Assembly: GCA_019309815.1 (NCBI GenBank)
Contig: JAFDFO010000053.1
Location: forward strand, 1-10,557
Source of the DNA: Deltaproteobacteria bacterium
GTDB taxonomy: Bacteria > Desulfobacterota > Desulfobacteria > Desulfobacterales > C00003060
Direction: 5' to 3'
DNA length: 10,557 nucleotides
A model generated the notes under the pieces. That model worked only from the letters and a program-made list of their open reading frames with translations. It made no database searches and had not been told where the DNA came from. A program made the translations under genes and the position numbers. Positions 1 to 5,274 of the stretch are shown piece by piece. Numbering within the stretch: position 1 is the stretch's first letter; each line of letters begins with the position of its first letter.

Positions 1-84
1 GATTACTCCAGTATTCCGTTTCTCATTGTTTCTGTGGTGACACTAATTCTTGAAACATCCTATCATTAAGGAAAAGAGATAAGC

Positions 85-1044
85 ATGCCTAATTTCTTAG
101 TCACAGGCGGCGCCAGGTTCATCGGTTCGAACATTGTAAAGGCGCTTCTCAACCGAGGAGATACCGTGCGCGTCCTGGACAATCTTTCTACCGGGAAGCG
201 GGAAAACCTCAACTTTGCCGACGTCGCTCCTGACCTTGTCAATAACCTCGAAACCGTGGAGGGTGACATCACTGACATTGATACCTGTCGTGGGGCAGTA
301 GCCGGTGTTGAATATGTCCTTCATCAGGCTGCCATCCCTTCGGTCCCGAGGTCTGTTGCCCAGCCACGTGAGTCAAATCGGGCCAATGTAGATGGAACCC
401 TTAATTTGTTATTGGCAGCGCGAGACGCAGGCATAAAGCGGCTGGTGTTTGCATCTTCGTCTGCTGTGTATGGTGATTCCCCGGGATTCCCAAGGAAAGA
501 AACGATCATTCCCCGTCCTCTTTCGCCATACGCCGTTCAGAAACTGACCGCTGAGCACTACCTGCGCATTTTCTATGACCTTTATGGTCTTGAGACTGTA
601 TCTCTGCGATATTTCAATGTGTTTGGGCCAAACCAGGACCCTGATTCAGAATATGCAGCCGTGCTTCCACGCTTCATCAAGGCTTTTCTGACCGGGACGT
701 CGCCAACCGTATACGGCGACGGTGAACAATCCCGCGATTTCACCTATGTGGAAAATGTCGTCTATGGAAATTTGCTCGCAGTTGAGGCCAAAGATGCCCC
801 CGGCAAGGTCATTAACCTCGCATGTGGCGGCCAGCTCACCCTCAACCAACTGCTCGTCCACTTGAGACAAATTACGGGATCAGATGCAGACGCCGTGTAC
901 ACTGATCCCAGGCCAGGCGACGTGCGTCACTCCTGGGCTGATATTTCGGTCTCGGAGCAAGTTCTAGACTACAAAACCCAAGTCGCCCTTGAGGAGGGTC
1001 TGGGCAAGACAGTGGATTACTTTGGGACTTTGTTTGGGTTGTAG
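85..1044 (+). CDS. NAD-dependent epimerase/dehydratase (UDP-glucose 4-epimerase-like)
   Basis: This is a 319-aa extended short-chain dehydrogenase/reductase of the nucleotide-sugar epimerase family. Such enzymes use tightly bound NAD to epimerise UDP-hexoses in the cytoplasm for surface polysaccharide synthesis. Visible signatures are an N-terminal Rossmann motif (residues 7-15, TGGARFIGS), the serine motif SSSAVYG (124-130), the catalytic Tyr149-x3-Lys153 pair (YAVQK), and RYFNVFGPNQ followed by a conserved C-terminal substrate half (GDGEQSRDFTYVENV). The length is normal for the family. The oddity is Arg11, at the position where the family almost always has the central Gly of GxxGxxG. The ATG at 85 starts exactly at the fold and follows a purine-rich AAGGAAAAGAGA stretch. 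Substrate (UDP-Glc, UDP-GlcNAc or a uronic acid) cannot be fixed from sequence. The family call is firm; the exact specificity is unknown. Confidence 0.93.
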   Translation: MPNFLVTGGARFIGSNIVKALLNRGDTVRVLDNLSTGKRENLNFADVAPDLVNNLETVEGDITDIDTCRGAVAGVEYVLHQAAIPSVPRSVAQPRESNRANVDGTLNLLLAARDAGIKRLVFASSSAVYGDSPGFPRKETIIPRPLSPYAVQKLTAEHYLRIFYDLYGLETVSLRYFNVFGPNQDPDSEYAAVLPRFIKAFLTGTSPTVYGDGEQSRDFTYVENVVYGNLLAVEAKDAPGKVINLACGGQLTLNQLLVHLRQITGSDADAVYTDPRPGDVRHSWADISVSEQVLDYKTQVALEEGLGKTVDYFGTLFGL

Positions 1045-1131
1045 AAAAAGTACCAAAGGGTTCGTGCAGTGTCAAAAGAAAAGGATGGCTTTGATATCGG
1101 AACGACTGTCCAAGGCCGACGGTGACCAGAA

Positions 1132-2433
1132 ATGATAAAGACTTTCCAATATCCCTCAGCGTCCGCGCAGAAGCAACTGGATGCCATTGTGAGACGGGGT
1201 CTTGCCTTCAAGGTAAAGGACACCCAGACAGTAAAAAAGATTCTTGCAGATGTCTGCAGGAACAAAGACAAGGCCCTGATTCGCTACATTAACCGGTTCG
1301 ATGCTCCCAATCTTACGATCAAGTCGCTGAAAGTCACAAAGAAGGAATTGGATCAGGCCGAACGCCGCGTAGACAAAGGGTTTGTGAGGAGTCTGAACAA
1401 GGCCGCAAGGCAGATCGAGGCATTTCACAAACACCAGGTTGAACAGTCCTGGTCTGTCACAGGTGCGGACGGTACCATGCTGGGACAGCTTGTTCGGCCA
1501 GTCAACACCGCAGGTGTGTATGTTCCCGGAGGGCGGGGGGGTGAGACCCCTCTTGTGTCATCGGTTCTCATGGGATGCATTCCTGCCAGGGTCGCAGGTG
1601 TGAAAAACATCTGCATCACGACACCTCCGACAAAGAGCGGCAAGGTAAATCCGTATGTGCTCGCAGCAGCCAGGAAAGCGGGGGTTGACACCATTTTCAA
1701 GGCCGGAAGCGCGTGGGGAATAGCAGCCCTGGCTTACGGTACGGAGACGGTTCCCAAGGCAGACGTTATTGTGGGGCCGGGGAATGTGTTTGTGACGCTT
1801 GCCAAGAAGATGGTGGCCGGCACTGTGGGGGTTGATATGGTTGCGGGCCCGAGCGAGATACTGGTCATTGCTGATCAAAAGGCAAACCCGGATTATATTG
1901 CCGCGGATCTGCTATCGCAGGCCGAACACGATCCAATGGCATCTGCCATTCTGGTGACAACATCTGCCGAGTTGGCCAAGGCCGTGGTTATGGCAATCAA
2001 GAGTCAGCTGATGGAGCTTCCCCGAAAGGAAATTGCCGAGGCGGCGCTCAAGACCTACGGCGCTGTGATGGTCGTGCCAAGTCTTGCCGCCTGCTTTGAC
2101 CTCGCCAACCAAATTGCCCCAGAGCATCTGGAGCTCCATGTTGGTAGGCCGGATCGATACCTTGGCCGTATTCAGAATGCCGGGGCCGTCTTTCTCGGGC
2201 CTTACACGCCAGAACCTGTGGGCGACTACATAGCCGGACCAAACCACGTGCTTCCCACGGCTGGAACAGCGAGGTTTGCATCAGCACTGTCTGTGGGTCA
2301 TTTTGTGAAGAAGACAAGTGTTATTCGTTACAGTAAAAAGGCGCTGAAGCGGGATGCTCCGGATATCATCAGGCTGGCAGAGATTGAAGGCCTGACAGCA
2401 CATGCCAGGGCAGTAAGTGTGAGGAAAAACTGA
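1132..2433 (+). CDS. hisD: Histidinol dehydrogenase HisD
   Basis: A 433-aa histidinol dehydrogenase, which catalyses the last two NAD-dependent oxidations of histidine synthesis (L-histidinol to L-histidine, zinc-dependent, cytoplasmic). Family landmarks are all present: VGPGN (214-218), DMVAGPSEI (235-243), LLSQAEHDP (260-268) with the expected zinc ligands Gln263 and His266, the catalytic pair Glu331-His332 in IAPEHLEL, Asp365 in GDYIAGPNHVLPT, and His424 near the C terminus. Length is typical. An in-frame TGA at 1123 precludes a longer protein, so ATG 1132 is the natural start, although no good Shine-Dalgarno sequence precedes it. No other his gene is in view; the upstream neighbour is an epimerase 87 nt away, and a hairpin follows the stop. 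Confidence 0.97.
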   Translation: MIKTFQYPSASAQKQLDAIVRRGLAFKVKDTQTVKKILADVCRNKDKALIRYINRFDAPNLTIKSLKVTKKELDQAERRVDKGFVRSLNKAARQIEAFHKHQVEQSWSVTGADGTMLGQLVRPVNTAGVYVPGGRGGETPLVSSVLMGCIPARVAGVKNICITTPPTKSGKVNPYVLAAARKAGVDTIFKAGSAWGIAALAYGTETVPKADVIVGPGNVFVTLAKKMVAGTVGVDMVAGPSEILVIADQKANPDYIAADLLSQAEHDPMASAILVTTSAELAKAVVMAIKSQLMELPRKEIAEAALKTYGAVMVVPSLAACFDLANQIAPEHLELHVGRPDRYLGRIQNAGAVFLGPYTPEPVGDYIAGPNHVLPTAGTARFASALSVGHFVKKTSVIRYSKKALKRDAPDIIRLAEIEGLTAHARAVSVRKN

Positions 2434-2437
2434 TATC

Positions 2438-2493
2438 CGGGATGTCCCCCGGTTCCATGCCGAGGGAGCGAGGGTGGTTGGGGGGACATCCCG
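2438..2493. terminator. Hairpin between convergent hisD and spy-like gene
   Basis: A perfect 13-bp inverted repeat (CGGGATGTCCCCC at 2438-2450 with its complement at 2481-2493) encloses a 30-nt GC-rich loop. It begins four bases after the hisD stop and ends 11 bases before the stop of the minus-strand spy-like gene. Its position suggests a bidirectional terminator. Neither strand has a run of T after the stem, so it is not a canonical intrinsic terminator; a REP-like repeat is the alternative. Confidence 0.5.
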
Positions 2494-2504
2494 ATTCAGA
2501 TTAG

Positions 2505-3005
2505 CTACATCTCATCATGAGGGGGACCCTTACGATCCATCCTCCGGCGCATCCTTGAACTGCGACGTTCCCGCCCCTCTTCCTTAAGGGTCTGGTAGCG
2601 TTCCTGGCCCAGGATCTTTCTGGCCCCTATCAGGAAGCTAAAACGCTCTCTGGCAAGCTCCGTCCGAGCCTTTTCCAGCTTCGTGAATTGCTGCATAATG
2701 GCAGCTTCATCCAACGCCTTCTTATCGAGAAGATTCCCGAGCTCGAACCGTTGTGTCTGCACATCACTCTTCAGCTTAATAAGTTTCCGGTAGCTCTTGT
2801 CGAAAGCCTCCTTCAGTTTAGCCTTCTCGGCATCACTCAGGTTGAGTTTCTTGGCCATCTCGGGGTTTTCCCACCACTTTCCCATGGGCAAATCATTTCC
2901 CGCATGCATGCCCGTTTCCCCATGCATGCCCTTCGCCATAACCATGGTGGGGGTAATCACCAAGATTACCAACGCCACTGCAATCAATACCTTTGTTTTT
3001 AACAT
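2505..3005 (-). CDS. Spy/CpxP-like periplasmic protein (heavy-metal sensor/chaperone family)
   Basis: A 166-aa exported protein. Residues 1-24 form a signal peptide (basic MLKTK, hydrophobic core, likely cleavage after MVMA). The mature part starts with a Met/His-rich stretch (GMHGETGMHAG, 26-36), then a helical body with an LNLSDAEKAKL motif (54-64) and a second ILGQERYQTL motif (131-140). These correspond to the paired LTxxQ-type motifs of the Spy/CpxP/ZraP/CnrX group. The C terminus (about 144-161) is strongly basic (RERRSSRMRRRMDRK). Family members are periplasmic antiparallel helical dimers that act as chaperones or as metal or stress sensors. The start codon overlaps the stop of the upstream anti-sigma gene by 7 nt (ATGTTAA), so the two are probably translationally coupled. 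I infer that it tunes the sigma/anti-sigma pair. Family membership is likely; the actual ligand is unknown. Confidence 0.85.
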   Translation of the reverse strand: MLKTKVLIAVALVILVITPTMVMAKGMHGETGMHAGNDLPMGKWWENPEMAKKLNLSDAEKAKLKEAFDKSYRKLIKLKSDVQTQRFELGNLLDKKALDEAAIMQQFTKLEKARTELARERFSFLIGARKILGQERYQTLKEEGRERRSSRMRRRMDRKGPPHDEM

Positions 3006-3553
3006 AGCGACACACCTCTCTTTCTTGAGTCATAGGTTAGGGGTTCGTCTCCAACGGAGGGAACCACGAATTCCATGAATTCCTCATCCAAGTCCATACT
3101 CGATTCTGCGGAGATATCCAGGTACACGGTGGGCAAGGCATTGTCCACCAGCATGGCGATCTCCGTCATGAATTCCTCCGCTTCCTGCATTTCTGTGGCC
3201 AGCATGTTCCCGTTCTCTCCGGACGGACCCGGAGGTACAGGCGTCCGCCATAAAACGACCAGGACCAATGCAGTGGCCACTGCTGCGCCCACGTATGTTC
3301 GCCAGCCCCAAGACCACCTGGAAATACCGCGCGGTTCGTCCACGGGCAAGGAGACTGGGTGTGTTGGCAAAGGAGCATAACGCTCGGCCATCTGACCCAA
3401 CCGGGCTAGATTCTTGGCTGTTTGCGCCTTATTGGCGCGACAAACCGGACATGTGGAAAGATGTTCCCGCAAAGGCAACGGCAGTTCAGCCTCGTCCACC
3501 ACGGCCCAGACGAGCTGATCGTCATCCAGATGAAGCCCGTTACTCGTGCTCAT
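2999..3553 (-). CDS. Zinc-finger (ZAS-type) membrane anti-sigma factor
   Basis: A 184-aa single-pass membrane protein. The cytoplasmic N-terminal part carries His31-x3-Cys35-x2-Cys38 (HLSTCPVC), the core of the zinc-binding anti-sigma (zf-HC2/ZAS) motif; His8 could supply the fourth ligand. A transmembrane helix lies at about residues 86-102 (TYVGAAVATALVLVVLW). The remaining ~80 residues would be periplasmic and are markedly acidic (EMQEAEEFMTE near 111-121, DLDEEFMEF near 154-162). Such proteins hold an ECF sigma factor inactive at the membrane. The ATG at 3553 overlaps the sigma stop as ATGA and has a strong AGGAGG six bases upstream, inside the sigma gene. The periplasmic domain matches no domain I recognise; it may contact the downstream Spy-like protein. 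Confidence 0.88.
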   Translation of the reverse strand: MSTSNGLHLDDDQLVWAVVDEAELPLPLREHLSTCPVCRANKAQTAKNLARLGQMAERYAPLPTHPVSLPVDEPRGISRWSWGWRTYVGAAVATALVLVVLWRTPVPPGPSGENGNMLATEMQEAEEFMTEIAMLVDNALPTVYLDISAESSMDLDEEFMEFVVPSVGDEPLTYDSRKRGVSLC

Positions 3554-4188
3554 GCTACACCCTCCTGTAATAACTGATGTATCGAATGCTCCGTCTTGAA
3601 TTTGCTGATCGATCGATACAAATGGGTCTTGACGGTGCTTTCACTCTTTGCCAGAGCCTGGGAGATTTCCTTGATACTGAGATGATCCACGAATCTTAAC
3701 AAGAACACTTCCCTTTCCATGCGTGACAGCTTGTTCAGAAACAGTTCGATCTGTTTCCAGAAATCTCGTGCCATAAGATTATCAAGGGCCTCAGGTTGAT
3801 CGCTGGCTCCTGCAGGTGTTTTGGCAGTTTCGCGAGTGTCCCCGAATGCACTGAACAAATTCCGAAACCTTTTCTTTCGGTTAAAATCCCGGATTCGATT
3901 CAACGCTATCTGAAAAAGCCAGCTTCGGAAGCGGTCAACTGCCTTGAGACTGGATATGTTCTTGTAGGCCTGCATGAAAACCTCTTGCGTCAGGTCTTCG
4001 GCGTCCATAGTGGAGCGGGTACGATAGTAAACCATGCGGAAAATATCTTTCTGGAAGTGACTCATAAGTTGCTCAAAGGCCGCCCTGTTCCCGGCCTGCG
4101 CTTCCTCCACCAGTGACGTTAGTTTAGACCCTCCGGCCGGTGCCGGGGCATGGTCTGTTTTTTGATCTGTTTGGGACATGAGTCGCAA
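3550..4188 (-). CDS. ECF-family RNA polymerase sigma factor (sigma-70 family, RpoE-like)
   Basis: A 212-aa ECF sigma factor with only the two essential domains. Region 2 spans about residues 37-107, with the core-binding and -10-recognition signature DAEDLTQEVFMQAYKNI (62-78) and FRSWLFQIALNRIRDFNRKK. Region 4 spans about 145-198, with the helix-turn-helix SIKEISQALAKSESTVKTHLYR. Between them is a linker rich in Ala, Thr and Pro. It would direct RNA polymerase to stress-response promoters when released by the co-encoded anti-sigma factor. Start choice is uncertain. The TTG at 4188 has GGAGCAGG at proper spacing and an in-frame TAA directly before it. The ATG at 4179 (MSQTDQ) lies too far from that site but is also possible. 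It is the first gene of a three-gene operon and overlaps the anti-sigma start by 4 nt. Confidence 0.93.
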   Translation of the reverse strand: MRLMSQTDQKTDHAPAPAGGSKLTSLVEEAQAGNRAAFEQLMSHFQKDIFRMVYYRTRSTMDAEDLTQEVFMQAYKNISSLKAVDRFRSWLFQIALNRIRDFNRKKRFRNLFSAFGDTRETAKTPAGASDQPEALDNLMARDFWKQIELFLNKLSRMEREVFLLRFVDHLSIKEISQALAKSESTVKTHLYRSISKFKTEHSIHQLLQEGVA

Positions 4189-4243
4189 TTATTACCTGCT
4201 CCGAGTTTACCTGTCTATAGTTCACTGCGGCAACCTTGCCCAC
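4124..4243 (-). CDS. Possible 39-aa leader ORF overlapping the sigma gene start
   Basis: On the minus strand, a near-perfect Shine-Dalgarno AAAGGAGG (4250-4257) sits six bases before a GTG at 4241-4243. This opens a 39-codon reading frame (VGKVAAVNYRQVNSEQVIIA at its start) that ends at 4124, 56-65 nt inside the sigma gene and in a different frame. The signal is the strongest ribosome-binding site in the operon, yet it does not serve the sigma start, which is 55-64 nt further on. It could be a translated leader that couples ribosome flow to sigma synthesis, or a chance ORF. The peptide matches nothing I recognise. Confidence 0.25.
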   Translation of the reverse strand: MGKVAAVNYRQVNSEQVIIATHVPNRSKNRPCPGTGRRV

Positions 4244-4439
4244 TGCGATCCTCCTTTCGACGTTTTTCCCTATAAGACGACTCGCGCACTTCATTTGTCT
4301 ACAAGCGTGTGGAAAAAACCGAACCAGTCGGAGCCCACACTTATCCCTTGATTGAATCAATCGAGCGGGGTAGGATTGCGCGTACGCGGGAAGAAGAGGG
4401 CCGGTTAATGAACAGGGAGGTTACCCAAATATAGCCGTC

Positions 4440-4471
4440 TATATAAGCCAAGATCTTAACATTTATGTCAA
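4440..4471 (-). promoter_or_regulatory. Weak candidate promoter for the sigma operon
   Basis: On the minus strand a consensus -35 box TTGACA (4466-4471) is followed by an AT-rich TTATAT/TATATA stretch (4440-4446). Spacing is 19-20 nt, longer than the ideal 17, and the -10 box is poor. It would give a leader of about 240 nt before the sigma gene. No clear ECF-type self-recognised promoter was found. Confidence 0.25.
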
Positions 4472-4502
4472 CTTTTCGTAACACCCTCTGTTGCAAGAAA
4501 TA

Positions 4503-4531
4503 GGCAGATACTGGATACTGGATGCTGGATG
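4503..4531 (+). repeat. GATACTG heptamer repeat, left copy of an inverted pair
   Basis: Three consecutive heptamers are visible: GATACTG (4507-4513), GATACTG (4514-4520) and GATGCTG (4521-4527), then GATG. Preceded by GGCA, the block matches the reverse complement of 4896-4927, so the two face each other around the gene remnant at 4731-4887. Confidence 0.75.
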
Positions 4532-4730
4532 AAACCAGGTATATTTATGCCAGGTTTTATCACGCTGCCTTTTTAACAACAGAATCCATCAACCGGGTTA
4601 AGGCTAAAAACAGGGCCATGACTCGGGGATCTCTAAGCTTCATCCCTGGAACCGGTTGACCGTTTCGGAGGCAAATTACAAGATCTGACAGATACATCAA
4701 CACCTTAGACTGTACCAGCTATTACCCAAG

Positions 4731-4887
4731 AAGAAAAAGGAAGCCAAGAGCTACAAAAAATTGGAGATTTGGCAGAAAGCACGGGAGTTGGTCCGTGATA
4801 TCCATAAGATAACATTGAGCAAATTTATTCAATCGGTAGAAAAAGACCACAGAACGGATTAATGAGGTTGCCGCGTATGCCGGGTGA
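4731..4887 (+). pseudogene. Remnant of a four-helix-bundle (S23/IVS-like) protein gene
   Basis: Translation from 4731 gives a Lys-rich start followed by SYKKLEIWQKARELVRDIHK (4749-4808), which is the hallmark first helix of the 'four helix bundle' proteins. These were first named for 23S rRNA intervening sequences and are related to Avd. Intact members are about 115-125 residues long. Here the match stops after about 30 residues (KITLSKF, to 4826), and the frame ends in TAA at 4860-4862. In the next frame, TERINEVAAYAG followed by TGA (4846-4887) resembles the last helix of the same family. The middle two-thirds is therefore missing and the frame is shifted. No start codon or ribosome-binding site is evident. 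I judge it a dead fragment, not a functional gene; the family recognition rests on the first-helix motif. Confidence 0.65.
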
Positions 4888-4895
4888 ACTTTTTT

Positions 4896-4927
4896 GTCCA
4901 GCATCCAGCAACCAGTATCCGTTTGCC
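4896..4927 (-). repeat. GATACTG heptamer repeat, right inverted copy
   Basis: On the minus strand this block reads GGCAAACGGATACTGG then TTGCTGGATGCTGGAC. It matches the 4503-4531 block with few differences but in the opposite orientation. It begins nine bases after the last stop of the four-helix-bundle remnant. Confidence 0.7.
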
Positions 4928-4968
4928 TCAAGCAATGTGATGTTTACTCCATCAACTCGTCGGTTTGA

Positions 4969-4982
4969 GGCGAAGCTTCGCC
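4969..4982. repeat. Perfect 14-bp palindrome upstream of the zinc-ribbon gene
   Basis: GGCGAAGCTTCGCC is its own reverse complement and lies 20 nt before the start codon at 5002, just upstream of an AT-rich CATAATATTT stretch that could serve as a -10 box. It could be an operator or a small hairpin. Confidence 0.5.
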
Positions 4983-5001
4983 ATAATATTTGAGAGGAAT
5001 G

Positions 5002-5247
5002 ATGGACAGAATCGTTTTCGGTCAATACACGGTTCAAGATCTGTTGATTGGGGCTGGATTTGTAGTTGGCGTTTTGGTTCTGTTGGTGATTCTGAAGCAG
5101 ATTTTCGGAAGGAAGAAAGAGAGCAGACACATTCAGGCGGTCGAGTGCGGGGGGTGTGGCTGGCAGGGACGGGTGAGCAGGTATGCAGGCCGGTGTCCGG
5201 TGTGCAATACGGCTTTGGGTGAGCGAAAGGCAGACCCTGGACGGTAA
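5002..5247 (+). CDS. Small membrane protein with C-terminal zinc ribbon
   Basis: An 81-aa protein of unknown function. A transmembrane helix spans about residues 13-35 (LLIGAGFVVGVLVLLVILKQ), followed by a basic stretch (GRKKESR). A single zinc ribbon follows, with Cys49-x2-Cys52 (CGGC) and Cys65-x2-Cys68 (CPVC) separated by 12 residues (the intervening part begins GWQGRVSRYAGR). The topology predicted from the flanking charge puts the ribbon in the cytoplasm. I prefer ATG 5002 because GAGAGG lies four bases upstream; ATG 4999 and TTG 4990 are in frame but sit on or before that site. The next gene starts 27 nt downstream, so the pair is probably cotranscribed. It is a real-looking gene, but no partner or ligand can be named. 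Confidence 0.72.
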   Translation: MDRIVFGQYTVQDLLIGAGFVVGVLVLLVILKQIFGRKKESRHIQAVECGGCGWQGRVSRYAGRCPVCNTALGERKADPGR

Positions 5248-5274
5248 CCTGTTCTTCGAAAACAGACGGGATTC

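Larger units (their letters stand above)
4189..5001. other. Long intergenic region between divergent operons
   Basis: About 810 nt lie between the minus-strand sigma operon and the plus-strand zinc-ribbon gene. From left to right it holds the presumed leader of the sigma operon (to about 4480), two small palindromes (TTGATTGAATCAA at 4348-4360 and CGCGTACGCG at 4379-4388), a GATACTG-type repeat (4503-4531), a decayed four-helix-bundle gene (4731-4887), the inverted partner of that repeat (4896-4927), and a 14-bp palindrome (4969-4982). The part 4540-4700 shows nothing I can assign. Confidence 0.7.

Noticed and set aside
1558..2247. Minus-strand frames inside hisD
   Set aside because: They are antisense to a fully conserved HisD and show no protein-like features.
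4601..4650. Terminator-like hairpin with T-run on the minus strand
   Set aside because: The stem is only five base pairs with a long loop, and no minus-strand gene lies upstream that would need it.
4731..4927. Possible diversity-generating retroelement (Avd-like protein next to repeats)
   Set aside because: The fragment is a broken four-helix-bundle gene of the general family; no reverse transcriptase or template/variable repeat pair is present in the window.
4965..5222. Alternative 85-codon plus-strand frame overlapping the zinc-ribbon gene
   Set aside because: The other frame has a TM helix and a well-formed CxxC/CxxC ribbon; this one has neither.
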